A stretch of DNA of 64,000 nt from Malurus cyaneus samueli. Its lineage: Eukaryota > Chordata > Aves > Passeriformes > Maluridae. The stretch lies in the NCBI GenBank assembly GCA_009741485.1, contig VKON01000103.1, forward strand, positions 2,813,570 to 2,877,569, written 5' to 3'. Below, in pieces: positions 26,982 to 36,700 of this stretch; position 1 is the stretch's first letter, and the number at the start of each line of letters is the position of its first letter. The notes beneath the pieces were generated by a model. The model searched no databases and was not told the DNA's origin. It saw only the letters and a program-made list of their open reading frames with translations. The translations under genes and the position numbers were made by a program.

Positions 26982-26983
26982 GG
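26942..26983 (+). repeat. A32-G10 homopolymer block
   Basis: Thirty-two A followed directly by ten G, then AAAAAGAAA and six C. The exact lengths are unlikely to be reliable. The G10 and C6 could fold onto each other. Confidence 0.9.
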
Positions 26984-28926
26984 AAAAAGAAACCCCCCAG
27001 TTTTGTTTCAAATAAGGCAAAGAGGTGTTGAGATTTCCTCATTCACAACATTTACTACATATTTGACATTTGGGCTGCTATAACTGGGAAGAGATGACTC
27101 CATCCTGAGGGGAAGGATGTTATTTCTACAGCTAATTGGCTGGCTGGTACTTTAATTCATAAATGCCTGCGCTTGTTCTCATTTACCATGACTAAAGATC
27201 CCAACCATTTATAGCTGCAGCGAGGACAAGAATACTTATTTTTCCTGCCTTCTTTGAAGTTCATTCTTAAAAACCACTGAGATGTAAAATTCCTGCCCGG
27301 CAGACTTTTTTTTAAACCCAAGAACATTTTTAAAAACAGATATAATATCAAACCTTCCCCAAGAAATCTGTCACAATGACTGAGAACAACTTCAATTAAA
27401 CGCTCTTATTAAGAGAAGAAGTAATTTACATTCTGATTTCACCAGATGAGGTTAATGCAATTATTCCAGGGATGTTCCAAAAACTGGCAGCTCCCCATGG
27501 CCTTATGATCATTTGCAAATTAGAGGGAGGGTTGTGAGTTCCCATTTCTCCCGTGTGCCTTGAATACAGAAAATTATAGGGGATGTTTCCAGAGGAGGCT
27601 GCATTTGGTTTTGGTTTTTTTCCTTGAAATATCTTTCATGGTAAAAACCGCCCTCGTTTTTATTTTTTGTTTTTTTCAAATGCACCTTCTCTGCTCAGTT
27701 TGACCCTATTGTTAATGTTTAATGTTAAGACTCAAAAGGGTTTTTAAATGACCAAAAAAAACCCACCTCTAAATGATGAACACTGAACCGTAAATTACAA
27801 AACAACAGATAATTACAAAATAATGGATGATTACATTACTTATGCACTGTAGGTTTTAACTCAGAGCACACATCTCTTCTAGATTAAAAATCCTCTAATT
27901 TATTTTAATTAGGATTTTTCCCTCCACATCTGATGCAGCAACTTTAAGTTTCAAACTTCTACAAACATTTTCTTAAATCTTCTATAAGAAACCAAATTAA
28001 ACTTCTTTTCAAAATGGCTTTTGACTCTTAAAAAGCCTCTATCTAGTGGGAAAAAAAAGGTTGATAGGAGTTATTCACAGTTTTGATGTCTAAATGAAAA
28101 AATTGTTGTATCGTTAGCGGTTAGAGCAAACCTACTGTATCCAAGACTGCTTCAAAGAGTAAAATGCATGGAAAATTTATTTTCAATTCAGAAAATTCCC
28201 TTTAAAATTCAGCACACTGCAGTATGTAAAAAGTTTTGGCACATGTGTGCACTGACAATGCTCGTACAATTGTGTGTGAAAGGGGCAGGTCAGTAAAGCC
28301 AAATATTTCTTTCAGTCCATCTGCTGGCAATGTTCCACAAATGCTTTTAATATTGCATATTGCATTTGTGAAAGTGGAAGAGAGGAAAAAATGTAAGAAA
28401 ATGCTTTGAATTCTTCAGGTATGAATTATAAAATATTATTTTTATGTTCACATACTAAATTCAAAATCATTTACTTCTAATCCATGGGTTACTGACTATA
28501 TACTTTCTTCATAAGGAAAAATCCAGGCTGAAAAAGAGGTCTTTGAGGTACTGATTTTCCCCTTGATTTCCCTGATGCACCACAGCAGGAATTTTCTTTG
28601 TGATATTTTATTCATTTTCCCCCTTCTAATTCTTTGATTTTTCTTTCTCCATCCTTCTTTCCACTCTCTACCCCAGAAAATGACTTTGTGGTGAGCAGAG
28701 GGGAATTCCTTCAACACAAAATCCAACCTGGGATTTTGCTGTGAAAGCTAGAAATGAAAATTGCTAACTAACAAAACCTGCTTGGGGGGGAAAAGCTTCC
28801 TCACTTGGAGGATGAAATATTCATGGCACAAGGCTTCCCCTCCCTATGACAATTGTACATAAATTTTGTGATCTCTTGAAACTCCGGCAATATTCTTCCT
28901 TGGAATAATCCTCAGGATTATTCATC
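26984..28926. other. AT-rich intergenic DNA, no gene seen
   Basis: No supported coding, RNA or mobile feature before the LTR at 28,927. Confidence 0.6.
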
Positions 28927-29117
28927 TGTTGTGGTTTGTGGGGATCTTCTTTTGTTTCCTTTCGTGGGAATTTTTCTTTCCCATTTTTGTTGCTGATTGC
29001 CAGGTCATCCTTTTGATGGCAGGGCGATTAGTAAAGACAATAGGACCTACACCCCACCCAAACGACCTTGCTAAGTACTGGGAGGGGGTGGGTGTGGGTG
29101 TGGTGGTGGCGGGTAAC

Positions 29118-29125
29118 TATATATA
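29118..29125 (+). promoter_or_regulatory. TATA box of the element A LTR
   Basis: TATATATA in the same LTR position as 6,100-6,107, about 20 bp after the G-rich tract. Confidence 0.75.
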
Positions 29126-29374
29126 CTGCCCTGCTTGGCTCAGAGGGGTTGTTGGCCTGCTACCTGTGGAGCAGAGCTCGACTGCTCTTTGGTTCCTGTT
29201 TTGCTGCACTGTGATCTTCTGCCTCGATCTGAGCCAGCCGGGACCTGCGCCACAGCGCTCCTGCAGTCACCAGGGAATCAGGTGAGCATCTCTGTGTGAG
29301 GCTGTCACTGGGCTTGTGGCTGGGCTGGTTGCTGCTATTGTTGTTATTACTTATTTTCACTTTTTATACATATT

Positions 29375-29380
29375 AATAAA
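29375..29380 (+). terminator. Polyadenylation signal of the element A LTR
   Basis: AATAAA between TATA box and U5, matching 6,358-6,363 in the solo LTR. Confidence 0.7.
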
Positions 29381-29529
29381 ACTTTATTCCCTTTCCCATA
29401 CTCTTGCTGAAGCCGTGGTTTTTTCCAAAGCTATAATAAGTCAGAGGGAAGGGAGTCATATCCACCACTCCAAGGAGGGGTCCCTGCCTTTATTGGCAAA
29501 ACACCTGTCTTTCTAACCAACACAGATTT

Positions 29530-29547
29530 TGGTGCCCAATATGGGGT
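29530..29547 (+). other. Primer-binding site, tRNA-Lys type
   Basis: TGGTGCCCAATATGGGG begins five bases after the LTR end. It resembles the lysine-tRNA(1,2) primer site TGGCGCCCAACGTGGGG with three differences. Its position right after the LTR is what identifies it. Confidence 0.7.
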
Positions 29548-29639
29548 AGAAGGGCACAGAGAAAAAAGGGGTACAAAAGGAATAACAGTTTTGCGTGACC
29601 TATCCTTTGTTCTGGTGTAGGAACCTCACAGGTGGCACC

Positions 29640-29914
29640 ATGTTGTCTAGTATACCTTGGTTCGGGTGGCACGTATTTGTGGCCATATTTTTCCCATTTG
29701 CAGCTCCTTTCCTGAACATGGGTCCTCTGACTAAGGCTACCGTGGCCATTATACAATTCACACAATGGGTGAATAAGGTGAGGAATTCATGGATTTTTAA
29801 CTTTCTCTGGACAGCAGGTACATGGATACAGGGCTACCACACGCTAAGTGCATGCTTCTGGAGTTGGGTTAATAATGGTACCTACTGTGAGGAAATGGCA
29901 CCAGGGGAAGCATT
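29640..29914 (+). CDS. Hydrophobic pre-gag reading frame (element A), interrupted
   Basis: Starts at an ATG in strong context (GGCACCATGT), 93 bp after the primer site. The first about 30 residues are rich in W, F, V and A and look like a membrane segment (HVFVAIFFPFAAPFL), followed by further hydrophobic stretches. It is homologous to the frame at 49,811-50,404 of element B. The two share start context, similar spacing to an LS..FW motif (FW at residues 73-74 here, 77-78 there), and exactly 18 residues between that FW and the next block, which begins SQ.F. Here the frame is interrupted at about 29,914 by a ~609-bp insert. In the insert-free copy C it continues into the segment matching 30,524-30,640. 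Function unknown; see findings. Confidence 0.6.
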
Positions 29915-30498
29915 CTTCATCAGTTATTTGGCCAGAAGGAACATGCTATTATAATAACTTCCATTACACATATTAACGAGCATAGAGAAAAACAACAGGT
30001 AATGCAAATGTAGTCAGTTTATCACATAAAGAACATACTTGCAACTTAACACTTCTTTGTCCTGATGAAATGGTTCCCATATTGCTGTACATCCCAGATT
30101 CTTCACATAAACAATTTGTTCAAACACTTAAAATCCAGGTTTCCCGGGACCCTTAACTGAGATTCAGTGCAGAATTGGCTCTGTAATTCAGCTGCTCTGC
30201 TTTGGGGGTCATTTTGGCTGCTGTTTCTTTCATTTGCTGAAACCACGCAGTCGATGTATCTGCCATGGCACAGGAGGATCACACACCACATCACAGGAGG
30301 CAGAAATGCCCTAAATATGATCTGAGTCTTTCAGCAGCACGAACACTCTCCGACATAGTGAGCCCAGGGAATGCAGTTGGGTGGAATGTCAAGCTCAGGA
30401 AAGATGTAACGAAGGCGGGACAGAAGAAGTCAGAAGCAACATACAATTCCCTTGATGCCTTTTCCTGAGGCCATTCAATATCAACCCCATTATTTCTT
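29915..30498. other. Foreign segment inside element A, next to gap
   Basis: This stretch, plus the following gap, is missing from copy C (CATT at 59,644-59,647 joins directly to TTCCC) and has no counterpart in element B, where the flanking codons are the same distance apart as in copy C. It is therefore an insertion or a misplaced contig end. I do not recognise its source. A short frame at 30,265-30,468 is unassigned. Confidence 0.65.
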
Positions 30499-30523
30499 NN
30501 NNNNNNNNNNNNNNNNNNNNNNN
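30499..30523. other. Assembly gap of exactly 25 N
   Basis: 25 consecutive N. A fixed round size usually marks a gap of unknown length placed by software. It abuts the segment that is absent from copy C. Confidence 1.
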
Positions 30524-30674
30524 TCCCAATCTTTCACCCATTTATTTGGGGCTACTCATCAGATCTTGAAGGGTCATTTTTTCCCTAGATGCCAACTATA
30601 TGATACTAATATGCATATTTCTGTTTAGCATTGAAGGACAAGGGAGACTGCCCTGGGCAAATACTCTAACATCT

Positions 30675-30779
30675 GCCCCAGAGACCAGGGGTGCTGCCCC
30701 AGAGACCAGGGGTGCTGCCCCAGAGACCAGGGAGGCTGCCCCAGAGACCAGGGAGGCTGCCCCAGAGACCAGAGACATT
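30675..30779 (+). repeat. 21-bp in-frame minisatellite in gag
   Basis: Five units of GCCCCAGAGACCAGG plus GGTGCT or GAGGCT; the last is degenerate. Because the unit is 21 bp it keeps the frame and encodes APETR-G/E-A repeats near the Gag N-terminus. Element B Gag has no such array at the matching place. Confidence 0.95.
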
Positions 30780-30908
30780 ACAATAGAGGCAACGGATGCT
30801 GCCCCACAGACTAGCAAAGCTGCCACAGAGTCTGACACATTCCCCAAGCCGGATCCTGTCCCACTGCCTGACCCTGCCCAACAACCTACTTCAGAAACTA
30901 AATGCCCA

Positions 30909-31015
30909 GAGTGGGTGAAGGTACTGGTGGAGGAGATACGCCGCCGCAGAGTGGGTAAGGGTACTGGTGGAGGAGATAGCGCCGCAGGAGTGGGTGGGGG
31001 TACTGGCGGAAGAGA
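30909..31015 (+). repeat. About 39-bp triplicated unit in gag
   Basis: GAGTGGGTGAAGGTACTGG and its variants recur three times at roughly 39-40-bp spacing. In the right frame they encode EWVKVLVEEI, then a W-V-VLVEEI unit and an EWVGVLAEEM unit. The second spacer differs in length, which causes the local frame break. Confidence 0.8.
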
Positions 31016-32230
31016 TGCAGGAGATGCACCAGGGGCTGAGGGAATACGTCTTCCCAGCTGGCAGCAAACCCTCTCCCTGCCCCAAAGAGGAAGGGGGTGA
31101 TGGCACAGCAGTGGAACCCACGGACGTTACACCTGTCCAGGTTCTGGCTGAACCGCAAGCCCAGCCACAACCAGCTGCAGTAGCCCTGTGCAGAGGAAGA
31201 AGTATAAAACAAATGGTACGCTCAGCTAATGATGATGGGGAACCAGGGCCTCACAACCAGCAGGGAAGACAGAGCCAGAAACAATCACTGAGTCTCTGTC
31301 GTATGACACCCTCCGCAATTTGCGAAATGACATCGAGCAAAAGCGGGGTGAGGCTTGCTCAACCTGGTTACTTCGGGTTTGGGACCTCATGGGCTCAAGT
31401 ATGCAGTTGGATAGCAGCGAGGCAAGGCATTTGGGCCCCTTGACCAAAGATGAGGGTATTAATCAGGTGTTTGTGAGGGAGCCGGGGTCCCTTTCTCTCT
31501 GGGAGCGGCTTTTAATGAGTGTAAGAGAGAGGTTTGTCCACAGAGACAGGATGCAGGAATACTACCGTAGAATGCCCTGGAAGACCGTTGAGGAAGGGAT
31601 CCAACGGCTCAGAGAAGTAGGAGTAATGGAGGTGCTCTTTGGGAGGGACGGGCAGCATCGTAATGACCCTGATCAGGTCAGGTGCACAGGACAAATGCTA
31701 TGGAATCTGGCAAGTCACGGGCCGTCTCAGTATGCCACCTTTATTGCCACGATTAATGCTGATGACAACCGAGAGACAGTGGGTTCTGTAGCCAACAGGC
31801 TCCGGTATTACGCGAGTATGATCAATAGCCCAATGAAGGCTCACGTCTCTGCTGTGGTTAAAGACCTCCAAGAGGAGTTGAAAGAGAAGGGAGGAGATGA
31901 GAAGACAGTGTGGCACCAGTGCAGGTCTCAGGCCCCAACACCAGAGTCTGACGTCCCCCAGCAAGAGAAAGAGGTACACCCCACGAGCTGAGATGTGGTT
32001 TTTCCTTGTGAGCAAGGGGAAGACATGGTAGGTGGGATGGGAAACCCACTTCTGCCCTGGCAGCCCGGGTGCGTCAGCTCAGGGGGAAACACTAACCGAG
32101 GCAGCTCTTAAAGGGAGTAGCCTCAGCTTCCCGTAGCCAACCCACTAGAATGCAATGGAGGGGGAGGTGATATGTCAGATTCCCTTGGAGGAACCTGTGG
32201 GTGGCCCATGGAAGGGATGATACCCAGGGT

Positions 32231-32261
32231 TAGAGGGGCCCTGCCTCTGCCAGGTAGAGGC
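32231..32261 (+). promoter_or_regulatory. gag/pro UAG with downstream stem-loop (element A)
   Basis: TAG (32,231-32,233), then a 9-nt spacer AGGGGCCCT, then a stem GCCTCT/AGAGGC (32,243-32,248 with 32,256-32,261) and a 7-nt loop. The codons before the UAG (CAG GGT) and after it (AGG GGC CCT) match elements B and C. The layout resembles a retroviral stop-codon read-through signal. Confidence 0.55.
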
Positions 32262-32269
32262 ATGGGATA

Positions 32270-32590
32270 ACCGTGTCTTCTGGACTGTGTGGATCCGATG
32301 GCCTGGCAATCAGAGCCACAAAAATACAAGGCATTGGTTGACACGGGAGCACAGTGTACCCTCATGCCATCGGGGCACGTGGGGGCAGAACCATTTCTAT
32401 TGCGTGGAGTGACAGGGGGATCACAGGAGTTGACTGTGTTGGAAGCTGAGGTGAGCCTGACTGGGAGGAGTGGCAGAAACATCCGATCGTGACTGGTCCA
32501 GAGGCCCCATGCATTCTGGGCATAGATTTCCTCCGGAACGGTTTTTTCAAAGACCAAAAGGACTCAATGGGCTTTTGAATAGCTGCTGTG
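32270..32590 (+). pseudogene. pro: Retroviral aspartic protease of element A, frame-broken
   Basis: The active-site motif LVDTGAQCTLMPSG is encoded at about 32,334-32,375. A later block encodes ILGIDF-like residues in a second frame. An aspartic protease of this type works as a homodimer, one DTGA per subunit, to cut Gag and Pol. Small indels separate the UAG, the DTGA region and the C-terminal part into different frames. Confidence 0.8.
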
Positions 32591-32599
32591 GAGGTAGAG

Positions 32600-33604
32600 G
32601 GCTCAGACAGCTGAACACTTGCCTGGACTATCGAGAACTTCTGCAGTTGGACTCCTGAAGGTGGAAGAGCAGCACGTTCCAGTCGCCACCTCGACAGTGC
32701 ACGCCGGCATACGGACGAATCGAGATGCCGTGATCCCATCCAGAAGATGATCCGAGAGCTGGAGAGCCAAGGGGTGGTCAGCAAGGCCCACTCACCCTTC
32801 ACAGCCCCATCTGGCCTGTGCGCAAGTCTGAGGGGGAATGGAGATTGACGTGGACTATCGTGGGTAAAGAAGTGACTCCACCCTGAGCGCTGCCGTGCCG
32901 GACATGCTGGGCTCCAGTACGAGCTGGAGTCAAAGCTGCGAAGTGGTACGCCACCATTGACATCGCCACGCGTTCTTCTCCATTCCTCTGCAGCAGAGTG
33001 CAGGCCCATTTGCTTTCACCTGGAGGGTGTGCAGTACACTGGAACCGGCTGCCCCAGGGGTGAAGCACAGCCCCACCATCTCCATGGGTTGATCCAGGCT
33101 GCGCTGGAAAAGGGTGAGGCTCCGGAACATCTTCAGTATATGATGACATCATTGTGGTGGGGGGACACAGCAAGGGAAGTTTTGAGAAAGGGGAGAAAAT
33201 CATCAGATTCTCCTGGAAGCGGCTTTGCAATAAAAAGGAACAAAGTGAAGGGACCTGCTCGAGAGATCCAGTTCCTGGGAGTAAAGTGGCAAGATGGACG
33301 GCGTCAGATCCCACTGAGGTCATCAATAAGATCACTCAATGTCTCCACCGACAGCAAAAAGGAGACACAGGCCTTCCTGGGTGCCATTGGCTTTTGGAGG
33401 ATGCACATCCTGATACAGCCAGATCGTGGGCCCTCTCTACCTGGTGACCCGCAAGAAGAACGATTCCCACTGGGGCCCTGAACAGCACAAGCCTTTGCCC
33501 AAATCAAGCAGGAAATCGCTCATGCAGTAGCGCTGGCCCAGTCAGGACAGGACAGAGGTGAAGAACGTGCTCTACACTGCAGCCGGGAGCAATGCTGTCC
33601 TGGA
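32600..33604 (+). pseudogene. pol: Reverse transcriptase of element A, frame-broken and truncated
   Basis: Recognisable RT blocks in order: a GLLKVE lead-in, the SPF..PIWPV region, W..TVDYRG, ATIDIA (first catalytic Asp), FAFTW.GVQYT.NRLPQG, the YIDD site at about 33,136-33,147, and FLGVKW and QAFLGAIGFWRMH of the thumb/connection. Nearly every block is in a different frame from the last. The YIDD codons read TATATGATGAC where element B has TATATTGATGAC, a one-base loss. The element ends after an AAGSN block by fusion to AT-rich DNA. Compared with copy C most differences are single-base gaps rather than substitutions, which points to consensus error. Confidence 0.85.
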
Positions 33605-33724
33605 ACACAGGCCTATTAGCAAAAAAAAATACAAATTACATGCCTAATGTTAAAAAATAATAGAATACATTAAAATATTTATTGTTATATAAAAGTATAC
33701 TATATTTTATTCTATTATAAACAC
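33605..33724 (+). repeat. AT-rich flank of element A, duplicated at 63,881-64,000
   Basis: The 120 bp from ACACAGGCCTATTAGC onward match 63,881-64,000 base for base, including the nine-A run. This is non-retroviral DNA joined to the same RT breakpoint in both places, so the two loci are copies of one locus. The match may continue past the window. Confidence 0.97.
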
Positions 33725-36700
33725 AGAATTATTTATTAGTCTTGTGTAGTATTAGACTAAGTGGTTTATTGGATTGTCACACAATATACAAAGTGTGACA
33801 CAAAAGCATAAATGGTCTGAATTTCTAAGCCATCCAAGGGGGAAAAATGAATATATTCATTAGCAAGCATCAAACACCAAATAAATTCATCATCAAAAAT
33901 AACTTTTTTCCATTTACTAACTACGTTTTGTAAATATTTTTTTGCATATGTGGAATGGAGGTGAATGTGCAAATGTTTTGATTTACTGGGTGGTGTAATA
34001 CAGTTCTGTATTTCTGAGTGGAAAATTATCCTGCATGGATAATCTCAGGCTTTGATGGAGAAATGGGAATATATAAAACCCAAATGTTTGTTCTGATCCA
34101 CAGTTCATTGAATTCCACTTAAGCAATGAAAACAGACTGCTCCACACTGCCCTTTGACACCTTTCCCATCTCACCTCCAGGAAATAAATCAACTAATTTT
34201 TGTGGCTTGATTTAGGTGAGGAAATTGCAGCTCTGCTGAAATGGATGGCACAGCCCCTGTGCTTTCAGCTGGGTGTAATTCCACTTCCATAGGTGCACTT
34301 GACTGATGGGCTCTGTCACACACAGCTCCAGGAAATGTCATTTATATATATTTGTGCACAGCAAAGGTTGGGTTCAGCTCAAGTGAGCCAATGAGCTGGT
34401 AACATAATATAAATAATAAATTATACCTGCTAAACCACTTTGGATAGAGGGTTGTGATGTTGTGGAAAGGAGATTTACACAACATGAAAAAATAATATTT
34501 AATTACTTCCCTTTTCATTATTATTTATCCTACTTGCAGATTAAATTGACAGTTCAACACACAACATGACTAATTTTCTTGATTGCTCGGGACCTTACAA
34601 GAGCTAGGCATAAACTATTTTGGGTTGGATGTCATTAATTTCACTGACCAAAAAAAATTGACTTATTCAAAATTATTTGATCCTGAAATGCTGCTATGGC
34701 CTTGGGTTGGGTTTGCTTCTTGCTCCTGTAGATGTGTCACTACTCAACTTCCCCAGAAGTGGCAGATAAAATAAACTGGAAGGAGACATTGCAGGAAATG
34801 TCTTTGTGTTGATCAGTGATAAAATGAGATAACATTTGGACACACTTTCTTTGATTTATTGGGGAATCAATTTACCTGCAGGAACTTATCCCTAAAACAT
34901 TCCTTTTTATTATCTAGCTGGGACACCATTGTTTAAGCTCACAGAAACAGAGACTGGCTCAGAGATGTCTGCACCTTGTAAAGAAATTAAATGCTTGTCC
35001 CTGTTTATTGCTTTTGACTAATAAATGGAAAAGGATCCATGAGCAGGTTTGGATGCTAAATGTTGTGATTAGACAGAGGTGAAGGTACATTTTTAATTGC
35101 CTTACTGCTGTACCTAACAATGCTCTGTGTCTTCATTTTTATTTTTTTTCTTTTTAAGCACAGAGGCTGCATATGCCAAACCCACATAATAATGGTGATT
35201 CTGGTGAACACTACAAAAAAAATCCTGGTTTGAGAGCTCCGGCCTTCATATTTTGTTTTCCTTGGATTTGTACAACTTTTTCTGAAAATATGTGAAACTC
35301 CTCCTAGTATTTTAAGCTAAATATGTACTTGGATATTTGGTGCTACAGGTAGCATAAATTAATGATTTTAGAAATTAACATTATTATTTTATCTTGTTTT
35401 CTTTGACAGGTAAAGCCCAAACACATTGCATTACCTTCAAATTCAGTGCAAATTTCTCTTCTGCAGGCAGAAACTCTGACATTGACATTTGCAAAAGGAT
35501 GCTAAGGCCTCGGAAGCATGACTTGGAAATTAGATGAGAACATCAGGAGCTGGGGGGAGAGCTTTAGACACTTGGAAAAAAAAGAGTTACCAGCAGTATA
35601 TTGATGTCCTTCCTGCAGGTAAGCTGCTGTGTTATCAAGCACACCTATCAGCTATTTACAGCCTCTTGTTGTCACCTGTGGCATCTTTAACCTTACCCTA
35701 CAAAATGACACTATGCTAAAATCAAACTGCCTCTTAATGTGGCTAAAAACCCACCCTTGTGTGGTTTCCAGCCCGTTTTGCTACGTTTAAGGATTTGCCA
35801 GTGGAAACAACATCTCAAAACAGCGTTTGGTTGCTGAAATTTAATATTGTGAGCCATTATTGTCTGACTTGTGGCACCCTTCATCTCTTATTCCCCTCAG
35901 AACTCTGCTCTCCATCTGCACTTTCTCTCAGTGCCTGCCTGGGAATATTATTATTATTACCAGAGCAGCAGATTGCAGTTTCCCCCAGTCCAGAGCTGCT
36001 CTAACCAGACAATAATGAAGAATAAATGTCTAATGCCCCAATCTGGCAAATCAGATTAAACAATTGAGCATACCCAAAGAAATTAAATGTAGCCCAATAA
36101 CTCTTAATGGCTTGGAAAATTGTAGAGGGAGGGAAATTTTAGATCTTAGACTAAACTATTGGCACACCCATTCAGAAATGAGCATTGCACAAAGCTGCTG
36201 GACTTCAGAAAAAAATCTGAGAAGTGAGAATGTCAAAATCAGACCAAGAGAGCATCATCCACCTCTCTATTTCAGTGTGTTTTCTGTGTTGGTTTTGGTC
36301 ACCTACAACGTTCATCCCCATCCACAATGGCAAAAAAATCAGAGGAAAAAGGAGACCTGGGCACAGGGTACCACAAAGAGTGTGGGGTGGAAGTTGCTCC
36401 ACTCCAAAATCATTCAATCTCTCCATGTTTGGGCTTACAATGAGTTTTTTTGGAGCTGCTCTTCTTTCTCTTCCTTCTTTCCACGCTCACTGGAGGATTT
36501 TGGATGGTGTGTGGATATCTGTCATCCCCTCAGCTCCTTAAGGGGTGTTGAGTCCTAACTGCCTGACATTTATTTGGCTTTAGATCTTTGAATGAACGTG
36601 AGCCCGTGCAGCAAAAAGATCTTTTGGTGTGATTTCATCATAGACAATGATGATTTTATGAATTATCCTATTTATTTTCCTTTTTGTGAGAAAGGAGCTG

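Larger units (their letters stand above)
28927..29524 (+). repeat. 5' LTR of element A
   Basis: 598 bp from TGTTGTGGTTTG to CTAACCAACACA, nearly identical to the solo LTR at 5,909-6,516. It contains the quadruplex-type tract (29,080-29,098), TATATATA (29,118-29,125) and AATAAA (29,375-29,380). No 3' partner exists because the element is truncated. Confidence 0.92.
30524..32230 (+). pseudogene. gag: Gag of element A, frame-broken
   Basis: Main open pieces lie at 30,600-31,100, about 30,967-31,443 and 31,320-31,991. The first begins with a hydrophobic ILICIFLFSI stretch, then a 21-bp repeat giving APETRGA units, then three imperfect EWV.VL.EEI units. The frame changes inside that second repeat. 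The 31,320-31,991 piece (223 residues) aligns along its length with Gag of element B: an LSLW.RLL.SVRER. block, WKT.E.GI..LRE, and a G..Y AS/AT capsid-like region. No CCHC zinc knuckle is visible, in keeping with ERVL-type Gag. Frames then break again before the UAG at 32,231. Present in copy C only as garbled sequence. Confidence 0.8.
28927..33604 (+). mobile_element. Element A: truncated env-less ERVL-like provirus
   Basis: Contents in order: 5' LTR (28,927-29,524), Lys-type primer site, hydrophobic pre-gag ORF, a foreign insert ending in a 25-N gap, gag pieces, UAG plus stem-loop, protease and reverse transcriptase. The element stops at about 33,604, just after the RT connection region, and runs straight into AT-rich non-retroviral DNA. 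RNase H, integrase and 3' LTR are absent. The same truncation point and the same following 120 bp recur at 63,880/63,881-64,000, so the locus exists twice in the assembly. Gag and pol frames are broken by many one-base differences relative to elements B and C. Confidence 0.9.
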
